Shown: positions 1-8,445, counted from the first letter of the stretch. The stretch: DNA of 64,000 bases from Paenibacillus urinalis (GCF_028747985.1 NZ_CP118108.1:4872001-4936000), one strand, 5' to 3'. The notes: generated from the sequence alone by a model not told the origin. Numbers and translations are program-made.

Positions 1-24
1 AACTCCGAAGTTAAGATCTCCAGT

Positions 25-423
25 TCACTTATTAGCTGCTTCATATGTTGAACCTGTCATTACTATTTTACTTGCTTTAAGCCATGTATCCCTTAAATCA
101 GTGAGCAAATCTAGTGCTTCCTTTGCAGGTTCCAGTGACTTTTTAATGTTCGCCTGTACCAGCAAGTGGTTCATATATTCATATAGTGAATATAAACTTT
201 TCGAAACCTCAATCTCTTGGTTTAAGGTGGACATCAGCTCGCTTATTATCGTCTGCGCTTTCCCTAGATTCAAATTCACTTGCTCAAGATCATTCTCTTC
301 CATTCCTTTTATTGAGGAATGTATAAAACGGATTGCTCCATCGTAAAGCATAATAACCAGTTGGGCAGGATTTGATGTTTGGACAGAGGACTGACGATAT
401 TTTTCATACGGACTTGCTATCAT
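25..423 (-). CDS. fliS: Flagellar export chaperone FliS
   Basis: FliS is the cytosolic chaperone that holds flagellin (and FliD in some species) monomeric before export. The 132-residue length is normal for the family. The N-terminal half carries the usual pattern with SNPAQLVIMLYDGAIRFI near residues 17-34, followed by amphipathic helices that fit the four-helix bundle. The ATG at 423 is preceded by a GAGGAGGAG ribosome-binding site. It is the last gene seen of flaG-fliD-fliS and lies about 30 nt after fliD, so it is probably co-transcribed from the SigD-type promoter before flaG. Only 24 nt of its downstream flank are in the window, so the terminator is not seen. Confidence 0.95.
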   Translation of the reverse strand: MIASPYEKYRQSSVQTSNPAQLVIMLYDGAIRFIHSSIKGMEENDLEQVNLNLGKAQTIISELMSTLNQEIEVSKSLYSLYEYMNHLLVQANIKKSLEPAKEALDLLTDLRDTWLKASKIVMTGSTYEAANK

Positions 424-454
424 ATGTGCTCCTCCTCATTTCTCGTTTATTTCC

Positions 455-1978
455 CTATTGCGAGAAGTAACTCGCAAGACTTGCAGATTGTGAATTATAT
501 TGGTTCATGGCCGCTTCCATAGCGGTGAATTGCTTATAATATCTAATTTCAAGATTCTCCAGCTTATTCTGAAAAGCTTCGATTCGTTTATTATAATCTT
601 TAAGCTGTCTGCCCATAGTACTTTCTTCTTTAAAAATACTGTTTAGATCTCCTGAATACTTGCTTGTTCCAGCCTTTGTAACGAGTTTATCTAGTGATCC
701 ATTAATTGTTTCTGACATCTTACTGAAGATACCGGATGAACTTCCTGTTCCCTGAAAAATCTCAGTAAGCTTCTGAGGGTCTGCTTGTATTGCTTTATTA
801 AACTTCTCTTCATCAAGGTATAGTTTACCATTCTCATAGTATTGGCCCGTTGTAATCCCTAATGCACTGAGTTGTGATAGATTCTCTGTAATAATTGATC
901 GCATTGAAGAAATCGTTGATTTTATAATTTCATCATTTTTTAGAAGGCCGCTTTTAGATCTTTCTTCCCAAAGCTCAATATCATTATCAGACATTTCTTT
1001 TTTCTGCTCATCTGTAAGCGGGGCATAATCTCGATATTTTTCTTCACTTGATTTAGTGTTCATGTAGCTTATAAGAGTGTTATATTCTTCTATAAAACTC
1101 TTTATGGTTGATAGAGACTTCTCTGGATCTGTCTGAATAGAAACCTTTACGGCAGTAGCATCAGAACTCTGATTTATAGGATATGTCGCATTATCAGCAG
1201 GTTTAGTAAGTCCTGTCTCACTCAAAAATGTTAGATTGATACCGTTAACTGTAAGTGTATTACTGGTAAGATCCTTATACTCTTTTCCGTTAATGACTAC
1301 ATGTGCATTCTCGCCATTTTGAGCGGCAAGAGAGCTCCCTTTCGCAGCTCCAAATAACTCTAATATAGAATTGCCTTTGCTTCCATTTTCAACTGTAATA
1401 TTCGATTTTTCACCCGTAGTTTTGGATGAGATTGTTAGTTTCCCTGTTATTTCATCAAAACTGGCTACTGCATTGGCATCTGGGTCTGAATTAATCCTTG
1501 AAATAACCGTGGAAATCGTGGTATTTGCATCGAATTCCAATTCCTTAGAGGTTCCTCCGGACTTTCCACCGATCTTAATGGTGTATTTTTGACTTGTATC
1601 TCCGCCCAAATCTTTTAATGTCTTTGAGCTTTTAATGCCGTCTAAACCTTGCATTTCTACTGAAGCAGCTTTAGCTAAATTTACTACACTGATGGTCATT
1701 GGAATATTCTGAGCAGTAGGAGATGCTTCGACCTTTACTGCATCAGTATTACCAGTAACGACTGCTTTCTGTGTATTGAGCTGTGCCGACTTATTAAAAC
1801 TCATCGGTTTATTGTTTCTGAAATCAAACAGCTTACTATTCAACTCTCTATAGCTATCGCGCTGCCAGTTTAACAGCTGCTTCTGCTGATTCAATTTATC
1901 TAAAGGAGCTCTGCTTGCTGTCATTAGCTGCGAGACCATAGTGTCGATATCCATACCCGAAAATCCTGTAATTCTCAC
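455..1978 (-). CDS. fliD: Flagellar hook-associated protein 2 (filament cap) FliD
   Basis: FliD forms the cap at the filament tip and catalyses flagellin polymerisation. The first residues, RITGFSGMDIDTMVSQLM, are the standard FliD N-terminal motif. The C-terminal 60 residues are coiled coil, as expected for the polymerising arms. I choose the GTG at 1978 (507 aa) because a six-G Shine-Dalgarno at 1986-1991 lies 7 nt upstream. An open frame runs back to 2023 but would overlap flaG and has no such site. It lies directly between flaG and fliS, the conserved Bacillales order. The middle of the protein is the usual variable region with no detectable additional domain. Confidence 0.95.
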   Translation of the reverse strand: MRITGFSGMDIDTMVSQLMTASRAPLDKLNQQKQLLNWQRDSYRELNSKLFDFRNNKPMSFNKSAQLNTQKAVVTGNTDAVKVEASPTAQNIPMTISVVNLAKAASVEMQGLDGIKSSKTLKDLGGDTSQKYTIKIGGKSGGTSKELEFDANTTISTVISRINSDPDANAVASFDEITGKLTISSKTTGEKSNITVENGSKGNSILELFGAAKGSSLAAQNGENAHVVINGKEYKDLTSNTLTVNGINLTFLSETGLTKPADNATYPINQSSDATAVKVSIQTDPEKSLSTIKSFIEEYNTLISYMNTKSSEEKYRDYAPLTDEQKKEMSDNDIELWEERSKSGLLKNDEIIKSTISSMRSIITENLSQLSALGITTGQYYENGKLYLDEEKFNKAIQADPQKLTEIFQGTGSSSGIFSKMSETINGSLDKLVTKAGTSKYSGDLNSIFKEESTMGRQLKDYNKRIEAFQNKLENLEIRYYKQFTAMEAAMNQYNSQSASLASYFSQ

Positions 1979-1991
1979 GTAAAATCCCCCC

Positions 1992-2369
1992 TTATATTTT
2001 CTTATCCACAAGTATTCCTGCAATTTCCATCATCTTGGCCACCAGATCCAATGTTTTTTCAGGTGGAATTTCTCGTATCAACTCCCCTGTTTCCCTATTT
2101 AGTACCTTGACCATAATATCATGGGTTCTCTCGTGAATACTGATATCTAGTGTCGTTTGCGGCCCTTCCAAAGCCTTCATAGCCCGTTCAATGTTACGGA
2201 TTAAGTATTCATTCCCCGCCGATACTCCCTGCACCTTAGAATCCGATTGAGCAGGCTTCACATTATTCATATGAAGAATATCTTGTTGTACATTAGTTAC
2301 ACTAGCATCGTCTATATTTTGTTGTGTGATTGCTGTGGAGCCTGCAGATATCGAAAACTGGATATTCAT
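1992..2369 (-). CDS. flaG: Flagellar protein FlaG
   Basis: FlaG is a small protein that influences filament length in several species; its molecular role is not settled. The first 70 residues are poorly conserved and polar. The C-terminal half carries the family signature: a motif around MVKVLNRETGELIREIPPE followed by an amphipathic helix. The 125-residue length is typical. The ATG at 2369 has a GGGGG Shine-Dalgarno at 2379-2383. It is the first gene of flaG-fliD-fliS, separated from hag by a terminator, with its own SigD-type promoter inside that gap. Confidence 0.9.
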   Translation of the reverse strand: MNIQFSISAGSTAITQQNIDDASVTNVQQDILHMNNVKPAQSDSKVQGVSAGNEYLIRNIERAMKALEGPQTTLDISIHERTHDIMVKVLNRETGELIREIPPEKTLDLVAKMMEIAGILVDKKI

Positions 2370-2401
2370 TACTGGTTACCCCCGCATGTCATTTACTACT
2401 T

Positions 2402-2429
2402 ATATCGGATAATCTGCTTCATAGCTTTA
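2402..2429 (-). promoter_or_regulatory. SigD-type promoter for flaG-fliD-fliS
   Basis: On the minus strand TAAA (2426-2429) is followed after 16 nt by TCCGATAT (2402-2409). This is one base off the SigD -10 consensus GCCGATAT, with a spacer one longer than the usual 15. It lies between the hag terminator and flaG, the right place for a late flagellar promoter. The match is by eye. Confidence 0.6.
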
Positions 2430-2435
2430 GCCGAA

Positions 2436-2472
2436 ATATAAAAAGAGACTCTAAAAATTCTAGAGTCTCTTT
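2436..2472 (-). terminator. Rho-independent terminator after hag
   Basis: A perfect 12-bp stem pairs 2442-2453 with 2461-2472 around a 7-nt loop. On the minus strand it is followed by a T-rich run (TTTTATATTT). It starts 14 nt after the hag stop codon. Confidence 0.9.
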
Positions 2473-2486
2473 GGATAAGATATAGA

Positions 2487-3542
2487 TTAACGAAGCAATT
2501 GAAGAACTGCTTGTGGTTGTTGGTTTGCTTGTGCAAGCATAGCTTGTGCAGCTTGGGAAAGGATAGAATTTTTTGTTTGCTCCATCATTTCTTTAGCCAT
2601 ATCAACATCACGGATACGGGATTCAGCAGCTGTCAGGTTCTCAGAAGTTGTTCCCAGGTTGTTGATTGTGTGCTCCAAACGGTTTTGAACCGCACCAAGT
2701 TTAGAACGTTCACCTGATACACTTACGATCGCTTCATTAATTGTAGTGATTGCTGCATCAGCAGATTCTTGGTCGGATATATTGATTCCCTCAGACACCT
2801 TGGCATCGTCAGCAAGTGCAGCATCAGCCGCTTTAACAAGATCACCATCTTCGTTATAGTAGCCCGCAACCTTAGCTGGTACAGCTGCTGCAGTTTCATC
2901 TTCTGGGGTAACAGGGTCATCCGCTACAGCATCTTGAGCAGCCTTAGCTGCTTGCCAAGTAGCTACTGTAGTGCCTTCTGCATCTTGAAGCACTCTATTA
3001 TCGTCATCATCAGTAGCCGCAGTTAGGTTAGTGCCAACTTTAAGAGCACCTGAGCTCATATCGTTAATGGATAGGCTTATACTTTGACCAGCGTTTGCAC
3101 CAATTTGGAAAGTCACGCCTTCAGCTGTTCCATTAATCAATTTCTTCGTATTGAACTCTGTATCAGTGGAAATACGTGTCAATTCTTCTGCAAGCTGGTT
3201 AACCTCTTTTTGAAGTTCCGCACGGTCTTCATCAGTGTTTGTATCATTTGAAGATTGAACAGCAAGTTCACGCATACGTTGAAGAATGTCGTGAGTTTCA
3301 TTCAAAGCACCTTCAGCAGTTTGAATCATCGAAATACCGTCTTGAGCATTTTTGGAAGCCATGTCTAGACCGCGAATTTGTCCGCGCATTTTTTCGGAAA
3401 TTGCCAAACCAGCTGCATCGTCACCAGCTTTGTTAATGCGAAGACCAGAAGACAGTTTCTCCATAGAGCTGGATTGTGCGTTTGTTGCAGAACCCAATTG
3501 ACGGTGAGTGTTCATAGCCGCGATGTTGTGATTAATAATCAT
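2487..3542 (-). CDS. hag: Flagellin (filament subunit)
   Basis: This is the main filament protein. The N-terminus (MIINHNIAAMNTHRQL) and the C-terminus, which ends in the Leu/Gln-rich D0 helix closing with QLLR, are classic flagellin D0/D1 sequences. The ATG at 3542 (351 aa) has a strong GGGAGG site 8-10 nt upstream; a longer frame to 3584 starts inside the leader hairpin and is rejected. The central variable segment (about residues 185-255) is short, Ala/Asp-rich and low in complexity, so the surface-exposed D2/D3 domain is reduced. FliW and CsrA are encoded immediately upstream, and a SigD-type promoter and CsrA-type hairpin lie in the leader, so control at both transcription and translation is likely. 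Confidence 0.97.
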   Translation of the reverse strand: MIINHNIAAMNTHRQLGSATNAQSSSMEKLSSGLRINKAGDDAAGLAISEKMRGQIRGLDMASKNAQDGISMIQTAEGALNETHDILQRMRELAVQSSNDTNTDEDRAELQKEVNQLAEELTRISTDTEFNTKKLINGTAEGVTFQIGANAGQSISLSINDMSSGALKVGTNLTAATDDDDNRVLQDAEGTTVATWQAAKAAQDAVADDPVTPEDETAAAVPAKVAGYYNEDGDLVKAADAALADDAKVSEGINISDQESADAAITTINEAIVSVSGERSKLGAVQNRLEHTINNLGTTSENLTAAESRIRDVDMAKEMMEQTKNSILSQAAQAMLAQANQQPQAVLQLLR

Positions 3543-3570
3543 GATATAATTTCCTCCCTGAAATAAGTAA

Positions 3571-3591
3571 GTTCCCACGTCCATGTGGAAC
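3571..3591 (-). promoter_or_regulatory. CsrA-binding hairpin in the hag leader
   Basis: In the hag mRNA, GUUCCAC pairs with GUGGGAAC (one bulged G) and presents GGA in a six-base loop, AUGGAC. The core ACAUGGACGU (3577-3586) matches the CsrA consensus ACANGGANGU. A second GGA lies in the Shine-Dalgarno (3551-3558). Two-site binding that blocks ribosome access is established for B. subtilis hag; here it is inferred. Confidence 0.75.
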
Positions 3592-3638
3592 GCCTGAAGC
3601 GAAAGGTCGGCCGCCCTTGCCCTAAGCGCTTATAATAT

Positions 3639-3665
3639 ATATCGACGACAATCACGCTATTTTTA
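3639..3665 (-). promoter_or_regulatory. SigD-type promoter for hag
   Basis: Minus strand TAAA (3662-3665), 15-nt spacer, GTCGATAT (3639-3646). This differs from the SigD consensus TAAA-N15-GCCGATAT at one base and predicts a leader of about 90 nt. Confidence 0.85.
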
Positions 3666-3682
3666 ATAGTATTCTTAAAACT

Positions 3683-3934
3683 TTATTCCTTATTTTTTTG
3701 AATAAATGAACCCTGAAGCTGTGCCATCAGCGCTTGCACATGATCCTTTGCTGGAGCAGCAGACTGCTTATTTTCCTCTTTTATAGAGACATACACCTCT
3801 TGCCGAAAAATATCAACTTCTGAAGGCGCGGAGATTCCTATCCTGACATTATCTCCTTCAACTCCAAGCACCGTAATTTCAATTTGATCTCCAATCATAA
3901 TGGACTGGCCACGTTTGCGGGAAAGTACCAGCAT
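3683..3934 (-). CDS. csrA: Carbon storage regulator / translational repressor CsrA
   Basis: CsrA is an RNA-binding dimer that, in Bacillus, represses hag translation and is antagonised by FliW. The 83-residue protein begins MLVLSRKRGQSIMIGDQIEI and carries the conserved RIGISAP segment that contacts GGA RNA. It is slightly longer than the 74-residue B. subtilis protein because of a polar C-terminal tail. The start at 3934 has an AAGGAAGG site; the longer frame to 4024 lies inside fliW. It starts 1 nt after the fliW stop, so the two are translationally linked. The hag gene with a CsrA-type hairpin lies just downstream. Confidence 0.95.
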   Translation of the reverse strand: MLVLSRKRGQSIMIGDQIEITVLGVEGDNVRIGISAPSEVDIFRQEVYVSIKEENKQSAAPAKDHVQALMAQLQGSFIQKNKE

Positions 3935-3935
3935 A

Positions 3936-4394
3936 TTATTCACCTTCCTTTGCAAATAGTTGCTCTGAAGCAGAGAGTTCACTAACCTTATGGCGTGTAG
4001 CGTACCCAGTATCATGAAGCACAATTTGTTTACCCTGACAATTAACCGGATTAATCACGATAGGTGCTAGCAAATTAATGGTGGATTCTATCAGCGTCTC
4101 TTGAATGGTTACAATGCAAAGTACACTTACTTTACCATTGATTTCGAGTTCTTCAGCATCATGTTCTGGAAGTTCAAATTCATACTTTGGCTCAAATAAA
4201 AATGGATCTACCAACAAAAATGAAAGACTCGGCTCTGCGATCGATTGCATGATACTGAATGGGCTATCATCATATGAAATAATGGCAAACTTCGTCTCTT
4301 CTTCAAATCCTGGAATTCCCTTGTTAAATTGAATAATCTGATCTACTTCAACTTCCATCTGTCCCCATGATGAGGTCTCAATCATGATTGTCAT
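3936..4394 (-). CDS. fliW: Flagellar assembly factor FliW
   Basis: FliW binds CsrA and flagellin in a partner-switching loop: when flagellin is exported, free FliW sequesters CsrA and hag is translated. The 152-residue product carries the family motifs FNKGIPGFEEE and FLLVDPFLF. I choose the ATG at 4394 because AAAAGGAGAG lies 6-7 nt upstream; an alternative extension to 4445 has no site. It sits between yviE and csrA as in B. subtilis. Confidence 0.93.
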   Translation of the reverse strand: MTIMIETSSWGQMEVEVDQIIQFNKGIPGFEEETKFAIISYDDSPFSIMQSIAEPSLSFLLVDPFLFEPKYEFELPEHDAEELEINGKVSVLCIVTIQETLIESTINLLAPIVINPVNCQGKQIVLHDTGYATRHKVSELSASEQLFAKEGE

Positions 4395-4466
4395 GTCGTT
4401 CTCTCCTTTTATAAATAAACTAAAAGAGCTACAGATAGTGGCCATTGCCTCTCCATAGCTCTTATA

Positions 4467-5036
4467 TTACACAGTCCGATCAATCTCTGGTGGTATAAAT
4501 TCAACGGAAGGATACTGCATCATATAAATATCCAGCTTCCCACGGTTATATTCAATCTCCGGCTTATTTACCTGCACATTAAATTCAACAGGACTTTTCT
4601 CAATTTCTATATCTACCGGTCTTACATTAAATCGAACATCTACGTTATCAATCGATGCCTCTCCTCTGAACTCACCTAACACGGGCAGCGGCTGACTTTT
4701 TCCGTAGACTTCCACAATCGTATTACCTGGTTTGAAGAATTCCGCCATTCGGTTTCCCTCTTCAACCCGCTTGGCAATCCCCTCAAGAAAGATTTGCTTT
4801 ACATTGGAGTATAACCGCTGTGTCATTTCTAAATGCGGCCCTCCCGTGAACGCAGCTTTGGCTCTCGAAGAGTCGACAATAAGTTCAGGCTGGTGTTGAT
4901 CAATCGTTAAAAGGGCAGGATTACTCTTAATTTGGAGATCAGCCTTGGGCTGCCTTATAGAATATTGTCCCAAATCTGCATCCATGCCGATACGACCTGG
5001 CTGTTGTCTAATTTGCAGTATAGGGATTGTGCTCAT
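4467..5036 (-). CDS. yviE: YviE-like flagellar-locus protein (DUF6470 type)
   Basis: The position between flgL and fliW matches B. subtilis yviE, whose function is not established. The 189-residue product is soluble, without signal peptide or membrane segment. It shows repeated beta-strand motifs of the form I-x-I-x-x-x-P, for example near FNVRPVDIEIEKSPVEF. The ATG at 5036 is preferred over a TTG at 5042, because the six-G Shine-Dalgarno (5045-5050) is 8 nt from the ATG but only 2 nt from the TTG. It is probably part of the flgM-to-csrA transcript. Confidence 0.8.
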   Translation of the reverse strand: MSTIPILQIRQQPGRIGMDADLGQYSIRQPKADLQIKSNPALLTIDQHQPELIVDSSRAKAAFTGGPHLEMTQRLYSNVKQIFLEGIAKRVEEGNRMAEFFKPGNTIVEVYGKSQPLPVLGEFRGEASIDNVDVRFNVRPVDIEIEKSPVEFNVQVNKPEIEYNRGKLDIYMMQYPSVEFIPPEIDRTV

Positions 5037-5052
5037 AAGCAATTCCCCCCAG

Positions 5053-5979
5053 TTATCTTAGAAAGTCTACCAGTGAAGATGAAATGATCTTAGAACCAAC
5101 AGAAAGTGTTGCGTTATAGATATTCTCCTGGATCTGCGACTGAATGGCAAGCTCAGCATAATCCGCATCTTCTGACTTGGCCCGCAGACTGGTTAAGTTG
5201 TATTCCATGTCCCCTAATCTATTTTGCATTAATTCAACCCGATTCATCTTTGCACCAACACCTGCCTGTGCTGCAAGAATCTTATCTACCCGGGAATCAA
5301 GCTGAGTTAACTCGGCAGAAATGTCTTCGAAATTGCCATCTGCCAATGCTTGATTCAAACGATCAGCAATAGCAAATACGTTATCCTCTTCCCCACCTGA
5401 GCCCATAACCGCGTTTCCATTCACGTTAATCGCCAGCTCAATGCCGCTGCTGACTGCATAATTTACGTCACCTGTATCAACCATAACCTGAGCAAATCCA
5501 GAGGTATCCGATAGCCCTTCCGCATTCTTTGGAAAATCGTATGGCTTCTGATCATAAGTTTGACCGTTAAGAACATATTTACCATTCAATTGACTGTTCC
5601 CAATTTCAATCAGCTGTTCTTTAAGCTGACCCACTTCAAGACGAATGCTCTCCAGTGACTCCTGCGGATTCGTACTATTTGATGCTGTAACCGTCAGTTC
5701 CCTCATCCGCTGCAGTACTTCATTCGTCTGAGTTACAACCGTATCGGTATAGTCTAACCATGATATTGCCGAATCTACATTGCTTTGGTACTGCTCATTC
5801 GAATTAAGCTCTGTACGATATCTAAGGGCATATGTAATACCTACAGGATCATCCGAAGGCTTGTTAATCTTCATCCCTGTGGACATTTGGATCTGTGTAT
5901 CGTTCATTTGCTTCGCATTGCGGTTAATGTTATTCATGAGTGTGCTGGACATCATATTTGAGGTCACTCTAAACATCAT
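5053..5979 (-). CDS. flgL: Flagellar hook-associated protein 3 FlgL
   Basis: FlgL is the second hook-filament junction protein. The N-terminal flagellin-like helix (MFRVTSNMMSSTLMNNINRN) and the PSDDPVGI motif near residue 42 are diagnostic, and the C-terminus ends in the conserved D0 helix (SSSLVDFLR). The 308-residue length is normal. Two adjacent ATG codons (5979, 5976) could start it. It follows flgK by 22 nt and precedes yviE by 16 nt, so it is within one operon. Confidence 0.95.
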   Translation of the reverse strand: MMFRVTSNMMSSTLMNNINRNAKQMNDTQIQMSTGMKINKPSDDPVGITYALRYRTELNSNEQYQSNVDSAISWLDYTDTVVTQTNEVLQRMRELTVTASNSTNPQESLESIRLEVGQLKEQLIEIGNSQLNGKYVLNGQTYDQKPYDFPKNAEGLSDTSGFAQVMVDTGDVNYAVSSGIELAINVNGNAVMGSGGEEDNVFAIADRLNQALADGNFEDISAELTQLDSRVDKILAAQAGVGAKMNRVELMQNRLGDMEYNLTSLRAKSEDADYAELAIQSQIQENIYNATLSVGSKIISSSLVDFLR

Positions 5980-6001
5980 AAAGCCCTCCTACCAATCTAT
6001 C

Positions 6002-7585
6002 TTATCTTCCTACGGTTCCTGTGCTATTAATTAACTTATCCAACAGTTCATCAAAAGTGGTCATAAATCTTGCAGATGCGCTGTACGCATGCTGGAATTT
6101 GATCATATTACTCATCTCTTCATCTAAAGAGACACCGCTCACAGATTGTCTTGAATTCTCTACTTGGATAACAAGAGATGTAGAGTTAGTTGCTTTACGA
6201 TAAGCTTCCTGCGTCTGAATACCGAGCTCACCTACCATGGATTTGTAATAGTCGTTAATGGTTGTAGAATCCGTTCCACCAGGCACTGTAAAAGCTTGAT
6301 CTTTCAAACTACCCATCAGATTAGCCATCGTGTTATTTCCTTTTATTGCATTGCCGTTAGCATCCACACGAAGTGAGGAAGCAATTGCGTTGGGGTTAGA
6401 CTGGATAACCTGATTCAGTGTAATATTCCCAGCTGTAATTGGACCACCGTCTGTTGATGTGAAGAAAGGAATACCCGCACTTGCTGAGCCATCTAGGGCA
6501 TAACCCAGTTGATGCAGTCCGTTAATTCCTTGTACGGTCAGCGGTGTCTCGTTCTTAAGAACAGCTCCTGCTGGAAAGGCTTGTCCGGCAGCAACAGTGG
6601 ATTCAACTCCGTTCACGGTAATAACCGTATCCTGACTAGCCACAGTACCTTCACGAATAGAAGAGCCTGCAGGAATCTTAACCGTGACGTCTCCGTTTGC
6701 AATGGTATTCGCGAGTTGATTCAGGTCATTCTGGAAGCCGGTTACGAATTGATCCCGGGATACGATCATCCCGTAGACTTCCCCACCTGTAAGATCACCA
6801 GCAGCATAAGCATCGGTAAGAAGGTCGCTAGTCACCTGAGTAACTGCGGTTCCGTTGACCAGTTCTTGTCCGCCGATGGAGATGTTGTATCCTTGTTCAT
6901 TCTCTGTTACCGTCACGTTCGCAATCTTGGACAGTTTATCTGTTAAGAGATCACGCTGATCTCGAAGATCGTTTGCATTATCTCCAAGTGATTCGATCCG
7001 GCTGATCGTTTGATTAAGCTCTCCAATGGAAGTAATATATCCTTGAATCTCTTGAGCCTTCACGCCAACATTATTCGTAAGATCCTGACTCAAGCCGTTC
7101 AGCTGATTACTCATCAAATTCATAGCATCCGTTAGAGCTAGAGCCGTCTCTTTGACAATATTACGGGCAGTTAAATTCTCTGGATCTTTACTTAGATCTG
7201 ACCACGCTCCCCAGAAGTTATCCAATACCGTTTGAAGTCCCGTATCGGAAGGCTCTGTCATAATCCCCTGAATTTTATCAAGCGTATCATACTGAACTTC
7301 CCAATTTCCTAGACTGGAGTTCTCACTGCGGTACTGGCTGTCCAAGAACCCTTGGCGAACACGCTCAATCGCGGAGAACTCGACCCCAGATCCAAGCTGC
7401 CCCGGATTGGTAGACCTAAGAAACGCAAGCGGTTCCATTGGGGAAGAGGCTGTCATTTTGACAACTTGTCTTGAGTACCCCTCCGTATTCGCGTTCGAAA
7501 TATTGTGGCCTGTCGTATTCAGTGCAGCCGTTTGGGTAAACAGGCTCCGTTTGGCTGTTTCTATTGAATGAAAGGTTGAAACCAT
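6002..7585 (-). CDS. flgK: Flagellar hook-associated protein 1 FlgK
   Basis: FlgK joins the hook to the filament. The N-terminal rod/hook motif ALNTTGHNISNANTEGYSRQ and the C-terminal helix ending in a conserved MTTFDELLDKLINSTG segment define it. The 527-residue length is within the family range. The ATG at 7585 is preceded by TAGGAGG. It lies 16 nt after flgN, the gene for its likely export chaperone. Confidence 0.96.
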   Translation of the reverse strand: MVSTFHSIETAKRSLFTQTAALNTTGHNISNANTEGYSRQVVKMTASSPMEPLAFLRSTNPGQLGSGVEFSAIERVRQGFLDSQYRSENSSLGNWEVQYDTLDKIQGIMTEPSDTGLQTVLDNFWGAWSDLSKDPENLTARNIVKETALALTDAMNLMSNQLNGLSQDLTNNVGVKAQEIQGYITSIGELNQTISRIESLGDNANDLRDQRDLLTDKLSKIANVTVTENEQGYNISIGGQELVNGTAVTQVTSDLLTDAYAAGDLTGGEVYGMIVSRDQFVTGFQNDLNQLANTIANGDVTVKIPAGSSIREGTVASQDTVITVNGVESTVAAGQAFPAGAVLKNETPLTVQGINGLHQLGYALDGSASAGIPFFTSTDGGPITAGNITLNQVIQSNPNAIASSLRVDANGNAIKGNNTMANLMGSLKDQAFTVPGGTDSTTINDYYKSMVGELGIQTQEAYRKATNSTSLVIQVENSRQSVSGVSLDEEMSNMIKFQHAYSASARFMTTFDELLDKLINSTGTVGR

Positions 7586-7601
7586 TGTCTAATCCTCCTA
7601 T

Positions 7602-8102
7602 TTAAGCACGAGAGTCAAATAATCCGAATTGCCCCATCGTACTCTGACGTTGATCCGGGTGCTGGTATACGGGTGCCTGGGTCGGTTTATCTACGAGCAC
7701 ATCCAGCGAATAATCAATGAAAGCAAGGGACTGCTCTACCAATCTCTGATTGAGATCATTCAATTCCTTGAGCTCCCTTAAGGTATTGCTTAATTCATTC
7801 TGAACCTCTTGCAGCCTTCTCTTATCCTCTACATCGAAGACGAGACGCGAGATTTCGGAGATGTTAAGATTCAGCTTTGATTTGATTCCCCGTTCCAGTA
7901 AAAAAGCGCCTACAGCCTCGCTCCGCTCAGCCTCCTGACTCTGAATCTGCTTCAGAATCATCGATTCTTGATTCAATAGCTTAATGAGCGTATCCGTATC
8001 ATTTTTTACAATAGCTTCTCGTTTCACTTCGGCCGTATGCAGCATTTGACGATGAGTGACAATTAATTTCTGGAGTGCATCAATCAATTGATTTAAGGAC
8101 AT
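7602..8102 (-). CDS. flgN: FlgN-type flagellar export chaperone
   Basis: FlgN chaperones FlgK and FlgL to the export apparatus. The 166-residue product is almost wholly helical and heptad-rich, starting MSLNQLIDALQKLIVTHRQM, as in the FlgN family. Primary sequence conservation of this family is low, so the position between flgM and flgK is a large part of the assignment. A GGAG site lies upstream of the ATG at 8102. Confidence 0.88.
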   Translation of the reverse strand: MSLNQLIDALQKLIVTHRQMLHTAEVKREAIVKNDTDTLIKLLNQESMILKQIQSQEAERSEAVGAFLLERGIKSKLNLNISEISRLVFDVEDKRRLQEVQNELSNTLRELKELNDLNQRLVEQSLAFIDYSLDVLVDKPTQAPVYQHPDQRQSTMGQFGLFDSRA

Positions 8103-8117
8103 ATTGTTTGGCTTCTC

Positions 8118-8402
8118 CTATTTCTCCGAGCTCGGTTTAAAATACGGCATCATGCGTTCTGCCAGCTGTTCCGTGTCGACCTTATATGTTCCTGAAGCGA
8201 CCTGCTGCTTCAGTTCCTGAATGCGCTGTGCGCGTTCGCTGCTATTCACTTGTTCCTGCTGCTTGAGCATTTCCATAGCTTCAGGCGAGATGGATACCTC
8301 ATCCTTACGCTTGCTCTTCTTATTTTCGGTCTGCTGACCGGATTCTATATTTCTCGAATAAGAGTTAATCGCTCCAATTCGTCCGGATTCATTAATCTTC
8401 AT
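8118..8402 (-). CDS. flgM: Anti-sigma-D factor FlgM
   Basis: FlgM holds SigD inactive until hook completion. The 94-residue protein has a disordered basic N-terminal half and the conserved C-terminal helices with VSISPEAMEML and a WRIQELK-like helix (RIQELKQQVASGTYKVD), the SigD-binding part. The ATG at 8402 has AGGTG 6 nt upstream; an in-frame GTG at 8411 overlaps that site and is unlikely. It heads the flgM-flgN-flgK-flgL-yviE-fliW-csrA series behind a SigD-type promoter, which gives negative feedback. Confidence 0.93.
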   Translation of the reverse strand: MKINESGRIGAINSYSRNIESGQQTENKKSKRKDEVSISPEAMEMLKQQEQVNSSERAQRIQELKQQVASGTYKVDTEQLAERMMPYFKPSSEK

Positions 8403-8445
8403 AATGAACACCTGCTTTCATAAGAATTTAGGATCAAGAATCGTC

